Origin: Legionellaceae bacterium
Lineage (GTDB): Bacteria; Pseudomonadota; Gammaproteobacteria; UBA12402
DNA length: 39,963 nucleotides
Assembly (NCBI GenBank): GCA_002707695.1
Contig: PANR01000040.1
Span: 1-39,963, forward strand
Direction of reading: 5' to 3'
Part shown: positions 34,263-39,963 of the stretch, in pieces
Layout of the letters: each line of letters opens with the position of its first letter
How positions within the stretch are numbered: the first letter of the stretch is position 1
Position numbers and translations under genes: made by a program
Notes under the pieces: generated by a model
The model's input: the letters and a program-made list of their open reading frames with translations, nothing else
What the model was told of the DNA's origin: nothing
Databases searched by the model: none

Positions 34263-35639
34263 TCAAAAAGGTAGTGCCAACGTGCTGTCGATGCTGAGTA
34301 GTTGTTGGCGGAATTGATCTTGGATTCGCAGCAAACTTTTTTCGCTATCAGCTTCAAAGCGTAACACAAGATAAGGCGTGGTGTTCGATGGTCGAATGAG
34401 CCCCCAGCCGTCAGCAAAATCTGCGCGCACACCGTCAATTGTCGTGAGCAGTGCATCAGGAAAGTGCAGTGTTTGACTTATTTTTTCCATTAAAATAAAT
34501 TTTTGTTCTTCGCTAACCGGCAGTTTGAGTTCTGGAGTGTTAATGCTGTCTGGAATGTTGTGAAACACTTCGCTCGATGTTGTTTTTTGTTTCGCTAAAA
34601 TTTCTAACAGGCGTGCGCCGGCGTAAATGCCGTCGTCAAAGCCAAACCAGCGCTCTTTAAAAAAAGTATGTCCACTCATTTCGCCTGCTAACAGTGCATC
34701 AGTTTCTTTGAGTTTTGCCTTTACAAAAGAGTGTCCTGTTTTCCACATTAATGGCGTGCCGGCATGCTTTTTGACAACTTCGGCAACGTGAGATGAGGAT
34801 TTTACATCATAAATAATCGTTGCGCCTCGGTTGCGAGAGAGCACATCGATGGCAAACAACATTAATTGTCGATCAGGCCATATCACTTCACCCTGATTCG
34901 TAATTACGCCTAATCGATCACCGTCGCCGTCAAATGCAAAACCAATATCAGCATTAGTTTTTTTAACAGCATCAATTAACGCTTCTAAATTTTTTAATTG
35001 ACTCGGATCAGGGTGGTGATTAGGGAAATTACCATCGACCTCACAAAATAATTCAGTGACGTCACAACCAAGTTCACGATAAAGCTTGGGCGCAATCGCG
35101 CCACAAATCCCATTACCGCTGTCAACGACAATTTTTAGTGGACGATCTAATTTAATGTCATTGCTAATGTGTTGGCAATATTGTTCGACAATGTTTTTCT
35201 CACTTAACGAACCTTTCCCGCTAAGAAAATTTTTGTCTTTGATTGATTGGTAAAGTTCCTGAATAGCGTCGCCTGCTAATGCATTGTCAGCTAATACCAT
35301 TTTAATGCCGTTATAATCGCTGGGATTATGACTGCCAGTGACTACAGCGCCGGATTGAGTGTCTAAAGTTTTAGTCGCAAAATACAACAACGGTGTGGGC
35401 ACAGCGCCAATATCAATCACATTGCAACCCGTTGACAAAATACCTTGTTGTAGTGCATTCACTAAACGCGGGCCCGATAAACGCCCGTCACGTGCAGTAA
35501 CAATGCTGTGTTGTTTTGTGCGCAATGCTAAGCTGCCTAACGCCTTTCCTATTTCAGTTACCGTTGCTTCCGTCAGGCTTTTATCCACAATGCCGCGAAT
35601 ATCGTAAGCTCTAAAAATAGTGTGATCGATGTTTGTCAT
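34263..35639 (-). CDS. algC: Phosphomannomutase/phosphoglucomutase (AlgC/ManB type)
   Basis: The enzyme interconverts hexose 1- and 6-phosphates (mannose and/or glucose) for LPS and exopolysaccharide precursors. I start it at ATG 35639, preceded by AGGAAA, giving 458 residues. The start is MTNIDHTIFRAYDIRG. The phosphoserine loop TGSHNP has Ser103, and the metal site reads FAFDGDGDR. The sugar-binding GEMSGH and the phosphate-binding RPSNTTP near the C-terminus are intact. A dut neighbour is normal for proteobacterial algC. Confidence 0.94.
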   Translation of the reverse strand: MTNIDHTIFRAYDIRGIVDKSLTEATVTEIGKALGSLALRTKQHSIVTARDGRLSGPRLVNALQQGILSTGCNVIDIGAVPTPLLYFATKTLDTQSGAVVTGSHNPSDYNGIKMVLADNALAGDAIQELYQSIKDKNFLSGKGSLSEKNIVEQYCQHISNDIKLDRPLKIVVDSGNGICGAIAPKLYRELGCDVTELFCEVDGNFPNHHPDPSQLKNLEALIDAVKKTNADIGFAFDGDGDRLGVITNQGEVIWPDRQLMLFAIDVLSRNRGATIIYDVKSSSHVAEVVKKHAGTPLMWKTGHSFVKAKLKETDALLAGEMSGHTFFKERWFGFDDGIYAGARLLEILAKQKTTSSEVFHNIPDSINTPELKLPVSEEQKFILMEKISQTLHFPDALLTTIDGVRADFADGWGLIRPSNTTPYLVLRFEADSEKSLLRIQDQFRQQLLSIDSTLALPF

Positions 35640-35652
35640 TGCGATTTCCTGT

Positions 35653-36105
35653 TTAATGTCCGGATGAGCCAAAACCACCAATCCCTCGCGCTGTTTCAAC
35701 AAACTCTTCAACGATGTCAAACTTAACTTGCGTCACAGGCACCATGACAAGTTGCGCGATGCGCTCACCGGGATTGATGCTAAAACTTTCTTTGCCGCGA
35801 TTCCAGCAAGAGATCATCAGTTCGCCTTGATAATCAGAGTCAATCAATCCGACTAAATTCCCTAAAACAATGCCGTGTTTATGACCAAGGCCTGAGCGCG
35901 GTAAAATCATGGCGGCTAAAAAAGGATTGCTAATAAAAATAGCTAACCCAGTTGGAATCAGCTGAGTGTCACCTGGTTTAAGTGTGATGGTGTTTTCCAG
36001 ACAGGCACGCAAATCCAAACCGGCTGAGCCTGGTGTTGCATATTCGGGGAGAGGGTGTTGCTGGTAAAAATCTGGATTTAAAATTTTTAATTGCATGGTA
36101 TGCAT
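35653..36105 (-). CDS. dut: dUTP diphosphatase
   Basis: The enzyme hydrolyses dUTP to dUMP, keeping uracil out of DNA and feeding dTMP synthesis. The 150-residue trimeric dUTPase has all five motifs: [43 protein letters not shown] and the C-terminal GGFGSSG. ATG 36105 follows AAGGA with six bases between. It is 13 bases upstream of algC and divergent from radC. Confidence 0.97.
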   Translation of the reverse strand: MHTMQLKILNPDFYQQHPLPEYATPGSAGLDLRACLENTITLKPGDTQLIPTGLAIFISNPFLAAMILPRSGLGHKHGIVLGNLVGLIDSDYQGELMISCWNRGKESFSINPGERIAQLVMVPVTQVKFDIVEEFVETARGIGGFGSSGH

Positions 36106-36228
36106 ACCGATTCCTTGTTAATTTGCTTGGCTTGCATCATAATAAAGTTATCTTGCTTCTACAATGATTCAATTTTTCTACTCCCGATTGCCCGAAACTT
36201 TTTCGATTTTTTTATTCCAGGAGTCTTA

Positions 36229-36906
36229 ATGACGATAAAACAATGGCCGCCGGCAGAGCGTCCACGTGAAAAATTATTAGCAAAAGGTGCCTCAGCGCTT
36301 TCAGATGCCGAGTTGCTCGCTTTACTGTTTCGCACCGGTGCAGCGGGCAAAAATGCTGTCGATTTAGCGCGTGAGCTACTTACGTTGACAGGCAATTTGG
36401 CCGGTGTGTTTGCTGCCGATTTTACTCAATTTTCACAAATCAAAGGCCTGGGAAGGGCAAAATATGTCCAGCTTCAGGCGGTCCGCGCACTTGGCGAACG
36501 CTTGATAAGGTCAAAAATTAAACATAATTTGATGGAAAACACCCTTTTAACTAAGCAATATTTGCTGAGCAAGTTTGCCCATCGCCGCCAGGAGGTGTTT
36601 GCTGTGCTATGCCTTGATGTCAGACTCCACCTGCTTGATACCGTCGAGCTATTTCAAGGCTCTGTGAGTCGTACTGCCATTTACCCAGGTGAGTTGGTCA
36701 AGGCCGTTCTCGCCCGTCATGCGGCGAATGTTGTCTTGGTGCATAATCACCCCTCAGGCGATCCAAGCCCGAGTCAGTCGGATATTCGTCTGACAGAAAG
36801 GCTAGCGCAAGCGCTTGATTTAGTGGATGTTACGCTCCTTGACCATATGATAGTGGGGAGTCATGCGGTGTATTCTTTGGCTGAAAACGGGCATATTTTT
36901 AGGTAA
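36229..36906 (+). CDS. radC: RadC/YeeS-family JAB-domain protein
   Basis: The 225-residue protein starts at ATG 36229 with CAGGAG upstream; the longer frame to 36091 would overlap the dut start and is unlikely. It has an N-terminal helix-hairpin-helix region (FSQIKGLGRAKYVQLQAV) and a C-terminal JAB/MPN metalloprotease-like fold with HNHPSGDPSPSQSD. RadC is widely conserved. Its role in DNA repair is uncertain. The neighbourhood with rpmB-rpmG is conserved among gammaproteobacteria. Confidence 0.95.
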   Translation: MTIKQWPPAERPREKLLAKGASALSDAELLALLFRTGAAGKNAVDLARELLTLTGNLAGVFAADFTQFSQIKGLGRAKYVQLQAVRALGERLIRSKIKHNLMENTLLTKQYLLSKFAHRRQEVFAVLCLDVRLHLLDTVELFQGSVSRTAIYPGELVKAVLARHAANVVLVHNHPSGDPSPSQSDIRLTERLAQALDLVDVTLLDHMIVGSHAVYSLAENGHIFR

Positions 36907-36928
36907 AATTTCCCCCTAAAATTAGTAC

Positions 36929-36957
36929 TTGCGTCTGCGAAAATATCGCTATAGAAT
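36929..36957 (+). promoter_or_regulatory. Promoter for rpmB-rpmG
   Basis: TTGCGT (36929-36934), 17-base spacer, TAGAAT (36952-36957), giving a leader of about 24 bases that holds the GGAG ribosome site. Confidence 0.6.
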
Positions 36958-36987
36958 CACTCCCTTTCACGAATATTGGAGAATAAC

Positions 36988-37236
36988 ATGTCTCGCATAT
37001 GTGAGGTGACAGGCAAGCGTCCAATGGTGGGTAACAATGTTTCCCATGCTAAAAACAAGACTCGCCGTCGTTTTGAGCCGAATTTGCACGAACACCGTTT
37101 TTGGCTGGCTAGCCAGAAGCGTTGGGTTAAATTGCGCGTGAGCAGCAAAGGTATGCGTATCATTGATAAAAAAGGCATCGAAGCTGTATTGGTTGATATT
37201 GAAGCTCGCCGTAAAAAAACAGGTGAGGCAGCATAA
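36988..37236 (+). CDS. rpmB: 50S ribosomal protein L28
   Basis: The 82-residue protein starts at ATG 36988, seven bases after GGAG, with [20 protein letters not shown]. The basic core [18 protein letters not shown] and the end [11 protein letters not shown] are typical. It lacks the zinc-binding cysteine set found in some L28 forms. Its stop TAA shares one base with the rpmG ATG. Confidence 0.97.
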   Translation: MSRICEVTGKRPMVGNNVSHAKNKTRRRFEPNLHEHRFWLASQKRWVKLRVSSKGMRIIDKKGIEAVLVDIEARRKKTGEAA

Positions 37237-37448
37237 TGGCAAAGGCAAATAGCATTTTAGTAAGAATGGTCTCGACAGGCCTGAAAAAAGATGGTAAAAC
37301 TAAGACTGGATATTTTAAGACGACGCGTCGCAATCCAAAAAATGGTAAAGATAAGATGCGTTTGAAGTGCTTCGATCCGCGTGCATGGAATGAGACCGCA
37401 GGTCGTTTTGGCAAACACGTAGAATTCGAAGAAACTAAAATTAAATAA
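37236..37448 (+). CDS. rpmG: 50S ribosomal protein L33, enlarged form
   Basis: L33 is a small protein of the 50S E-site region. The frame is [15 protein letters not shown] at the start and HVEFEETKIK at the end, as in the zinc-free proteobacterial form. It has 70 residues instead of about 51-56. The extra residues are basic (LKKDGKTKT after the first strand) and around WNETAGRFG. It is translationally coupled to rpmB by a 1-base overlap and followed by a terminator. Confidence 0.93.
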   Translation: MAKANSILVRMVSTGLKKDGKTKTGYFKTTRRNPKNGKDKMRLKCFDPRAWNETAGRFGKHVEFEETKIK

Positions 37449-37476
37449 TTAGTTTCTTTACACAGCTCCTCCACTT

Positions 37477-37503
37477 GCCCGTTGTAATGACGGGCTTTTT
37501 TTT
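37477..37503 (+). terminator. Terminator of the rpmB-rpmG operon
   Basis: GCCCG (37477-37481), nine-base loop, CGGGC (37491-37495) and eight T residues, 28 bases after the rpmG stop. Confidence 0.9.
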
Positions 37504-37520
37504 GCTTGCCAACAGGTTAT

Positions 37521-37639
37521 TAAAAGCAGTTTAATGCATATTCCTTCAGAAACACGCTCAAGCCCGTCCATGGGGCGCTCTGAATTGGCCATCCCTGGCC
37601 AATTAAGGTTTCTTCAGAAATACGCATTAAACTGCTTTA
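37521..37639. repeat. MITE-like element with terminal inverted repeats
   Basis: About 119 bp bounded by near-perfect inverted ends: TAAAAGCAGTTTAATGC (37521-37537) and GCATTAAACTGCTTTA (37624-37639), differing by one extra A. Inside are a direct repeat CTTCAGAAACACGC (37544-37557) / CTTCAGAAATACGC (37612-37625) and a perfect hairpin AATTGGCCA-TCCC-TGGCCAATT (37583-37604). No ORF is present. It occupies the first part of the 378-base gap between rpmG and the MATE genes. Confidence 0.6.
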
Positions 37640-37717
37640 AGTCGAGGCGCAAAACACAAAAAAAGCCCTGAGGTTTTTGTGGTAGTTTTCTTTTTATTGC
37701 CACCCCTGGCTCACAGC

Positions 37718-37832
37718 TGTCATCCCGACTCGATCAGGGGTCCAGGAATAAACATCAGTTGTCATCCCGCACTTGATGCGGGATCCAGGAATATTAGTTA
37801 AGAACTGGATTCCCGCTTCTGCGGGAATGACA
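37718..37832. repeat. Cluster of short palindromic intergenic repeats
   Basis: Three related units: TGTCATCCCG...GGTCCAGGAAT at 37718-37749, TGTCATCCCGC...GCGGGATCCAGGAAT at 37760-37792, and an inverted unit CTGGATTCCCGC...GCGGGAATGACA at 37805-37832. Units 2 and 3 are each internally palindromic (CCCGC/GCGGG). This type of GTCATTCCCGC/GCGGGAAT repeat is common and multicopy in many bacterial genomes. The rest of 37504-37881 shows no gene. Confidence 0.75.
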
Positions 37833-37881
37833 ACAGGGCATAAAAAAAAGGAAATCAAATCTCACAACGTTTAAATATCGT

Positions 37882-39234
37882 TTATTGTTGAAAAGCGCGA
37901 GTTTTGTCTAGTACGCGTTTTAATAATAAATAAACGATCATTAGCAAACCGACAAGGGTGCTCCACCATAAGGTGATGACACCAAGTTTGAGGACGAAGA
38001 CAACAATAGCGGCTAGTGGTATACCGATAATCCAAAAACCGGTAATGCTAATAAACATAGGAGCGCGTACATCGCGTAAGCCACGCAGACAACCGTTTAA
38101 TATAAAACGTGTGCTATCAAATAATTGAATAAAACCAGTGATCATTAACATCCTCATTGCAATATGGAAAGTGAGCGCTGACGCGTGATGTTCGCGGTTA
38201 AGGAATAAACCGACGACCGCATGTGGTGCAATCCAAAACGTTAATGAGAACAGCATCACAAGCGACAAGCACAAGCCCCACGTGATTAATGTTGAGCGTC
38301 TTATGAAGTGTTGTTCATTTGCGCCAAGATGTTGGCTAGTGACAACCGCAATGGCTTGACTGCATGCAACAGGAATCATGAGCGCAATCAATGATAATTG
38401 CCAAACCACTTGATAAGCTGCAAGTGCTTCGGTGCTAATAATGCCAATAAACAGCACAAAAATCATGCCAGCAATCATTTCGAGAACCATGGTTAAGCCA
38501 ATTGGCCAGCCGATGTTAACTGCAGTCATCAAGCGTTCCATAGAAAAATCTTTGATCCCCGCAAACAATTGATATTGCTTGAGGCCTTTGCTTTTTTTGA
38601 TATAAAGGATGTTAACAAACATGACGATTGTTGCTGCAAGCGAAATGCTATATCCTGCACCAGCGACACCAAGTGCGGGAAAACCAAAATTTCCAAAAAT
38701 AAATAAATTGAAAAGAACAAGGTTGATTAGCAAGCCCAGGCCCGAAAACAAATTCAATATTTTAGGGCGAGAAACACCAATCAAAAATTGTTGCAGATTA
38801 ATGCTGATAAAAATAGGCAGAACGCCCCAGCTAAGCGCGTCAATATATTGTTGTGCAATATGTACAACCGCGGGTTTTTGGCCAAACAATAAAAAAAGAT
38901 AACTACCCAGTCGCATTAAAAGCATAACAGGTACAGCAAACACAATGCTCATAATAATGGCGTGAGCAATCGTTTTCTCAATATCCTCTTTGTGCTTAGC
39001 AGCAAAATGATGGCCAGTTAGAATGCTTGTCGAAAAAAATAATCCCATGAAAAACAAAAAGAAAACGAGATAGTAAGTTTGGCCTAACGCCATAGCGGCC
39101 AGGTGGACAGTGCCCAGTCGTGCAATCATTATTGTTGCAATAAAGCCATTGAGTAGGCGTGTAATTTGCGACACGACCATTGGCAGCGAGATGTTGAAAA
39201 TTTTTCTAATGTCTTGCAAGTAAGGGTTCATCAT
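37882..39234 (-). CDS. MATE-family multidrug/Na+ or H+ antiporter
   Basis: The 450-residue inner-membrane protein has about twelve hydrophobic helices in two similar halves, as in NorM-type MATE exporters. The N-terminus, ISLPMVVSQITRLLNGFIAT, and the second-half IGWPIGLTMVLEMIAGM are the paired family signatures. It overlaps the preceding MATE gene by 29 bases, with GGAAGAAAA before ATG 39234, so the two are probably cotranslated. Substrate is unknown. Confidence 0.92.
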   Translation of the reverse strand: MMNPYLQDIRKIFNISLPMVVSQITRLLNGFIATIMIARLGTVHLAAMALGQTYYLVFFLFFMGLFFSTSILTGHHFAAKHKEDIEKTIAHAIIMSIVFAVPVMLLMRLGSYLFLLFGQKPAVVHIAQQYIDALSWGVLPIFISINLQQFLIGVSRPKILNLFSGLGLLINLVLFNLFIFGNFGFPALGVAGAGYSISLAATIVMFVNILYIKKSKGLKQYQLFAGIKDFSMERLMTAVNIGWPIGLTMVLEMIAGMIFVLFIGIISTEALAAYQVVWQLSLIALMIPVACSQAIAVVTSQHLGANEQHFIRRSTLITWGLCLSLVMLFSLTFWIAPHAVVGLFLNREHHASALTFHIAMRMLMITGFIQLFDSTRFILNGCLRGLRDVRAPMFISITGFWIIGIPLAAIVVFVLKLGVITLWWSTLVGLLMIVYLLLKRVLDKTRAFQQ

Positions 39235-39963
39235 TTTTCTTCCAAATAAATCGATTTAACAATAGCATAGTACCAACTAATTCACCAATAATTGCGGCAA
39301 TCCAAAATCCAATCGGTCCGAGTGAGCTGTGAAATGCAGCAAAGTAACCTAGTGGAATGGCAATAATCCATAGAATAACTAAGCTTACGATAAGTGAAAA
39401 ATAAGTGTCTTTATACGCGCGCAAAGCACAGTTTGCCAAAATGCGAGTGGTATTTAAAATTAAGTAAATTGAGCTGATACGTAAAAACATCGCCGCTTCA
39501 TTGCTTAGCTGTGTGTGAGGTTGATGAAAATCAATGGCGATGATTGCGTGTGGAAAAAATAAAAAGATTATCGCGATAACCAGAGTTATAGCTAAACTGA
39601 GTTGTATGCCGGTTATGCCCGCGAGCTTTGCTTTTGTTCCACTTTGTTCACCAATTTTATTGCCCACTCTTGCTGAGGTGGCTTGGCCAATACCCCATAC
39701 CAAAGTGGTAAAAAAGCCAATGAATTGCAGCGCGATTTGATTAGCTGCTAACGTGGAAATGCTGATTTTTCCCATAAAGAAAGAAAAAACAAACAGAAAT
39801 GCAATTTCTTCACCAATTAATAAACCTGTTGGCCAACCGATTTTTATGGCTTTTAGTAAAAAATGCCACTGTTGTTTTTGCCATTGCCAGATGCGATAGG
39901 GTCTGTTGGTTTTGGCTGTCAATATATAAATAGCAATCGCGATGACTGTTGGCCAAATGACAA
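39206..39963 (-). CDS. MATE-family transporter, 5' end outside the window
   Basis: On the minus strand the frame is open from the window edge at 39963 to the stop at 39206, and the codons upstream of TTG 39922 (VIWPTVIAIAIYIL) are also membrane-like. The visible part is therefore the C-terminal half of a larger transporter, not a 238-residue protein. The segment IGWPTGLLIGEEIAFLFVF matches the start of the second MATE half. It is followed with a 29-base overlap by a second MATE gene, making a tandem pair. Confidence 0.88.
   Translation of the reverse strand, partial: VIWPTVIAIAIYILTAKTNRPYRIWQWQKQQWHFLLKAIKIGWPTGLLIGEEIAFLFVFSFFMGKISISTLAANQIALQFIGFFTTLVWGIGQATSARVGNKIGEQSGTKAKLAGITGIQLSLAITLVIAIIFLFFPHAIIAIDFHQPHTQLSNEAAMFLRISSIYLILNTTRILANCALRAYKDTYFSLIVSLVILWIIAIPLGYFAAFHSSLGPIGFWIAAIIGELVGTMLLLNRFIWKKNDEPLLARH

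Noticed and set aside
36091..36228. Longer radC start at 36091
   Set aside because: It would run over the dut start. ATG 36229 has CAGGAG and begins the conserved RadC N-terminus.
39206..39922. 238-residue MATE protein starting at TTG 39922
   Set aside because: The frame stays open and membrane-like to the window edge, so this is the visible part of a longer gene.

Overview
The window reads as a chromosomal segment of a gammaproteobacterium with moderately low G+C. The evidence is the complete hemC-hemD-hemX-hemY set, LptD next to AmgK and MurU, a YihG-type acyltransferase, UbiK, ComM, GuaC and a radC / rpmB-rpmG / dut / algC neighbourhood. A host-associated or Legionellales-like lifestyle is my inference. 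It rests on an ankyrin-repeat protein, several TPR proteins, a large STAND-type ATPase with TPRs, a repeat-rich coiled-coil protein with a proline-rich tail, and tandem small outer-membrane barrels. No transposase, integrase, phage gene or CRISPR array is visible.

Layout. 1-9900 is an accessory block: a repeat-containing coiled-coil protein, guaC, a DUF4143-type ATPase, a small TPR protein, a two-helix membrane protein, a DUF1289 protein, then a membrane coiled-coil protein paired with an ankyrin protein, and a second DUF4143 ATPase. 9930-20595 (minus strand) is an apparent transcription unit yihG-hemC-[STAND/TPR insert]-hemD-hemX-hemY-fmt. The normally contiguous hemC and hemD are separated by about 4.8 kb encoding a 1060-residue STAND ATPase and a second, 5'-truncated TPR frame. 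20666-27565 is envelope biogenesis: ubiK, surA, lptD, and divergently amgK-murU-fadL-like. 27578-29125 carries two related outer-membrane barrels. 29257 is tRNA-Arg(CCG), overlapped on the other strand by a third DUF4143 ATPase. 30937-37448 is mostly housekeeping: comM, tolC, a small lipoprotein, algC-type mutase, dut, radC, rpmB-rpmG. 37504-37881 is a repeat-filled intergenic region, followed by two overlapping MATE transporters, the first of which runs off the right edge.

How the genes work together. hemC/D/X/Y form the tetrapyrrole branch of heme synthesis. LptD and SurA serve outer-membrane assembly. AmgK and MurU recycle MurNAc to UDP-MurNAc. guaC and dut handle nucleotides. comM and radC are DNA-transaction genes.

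The most unusual signals are these: (a) five consecutive perfect inverted repeats inside the 5' coding part of the gene at 6364; (b) the STAND gene and the downstream TPR remnant, which lie in one reading frame separated by only TAG and TGA; (c) palindromes or direct repeats placed exactly in the promoters of the DUF4143 ATPase genes; (d) a duplicated copy of the fmt 3'-end sequence flanking one of these ATPases; and (e) three genes whose promoter spacing predicts leaderless mRNAs.
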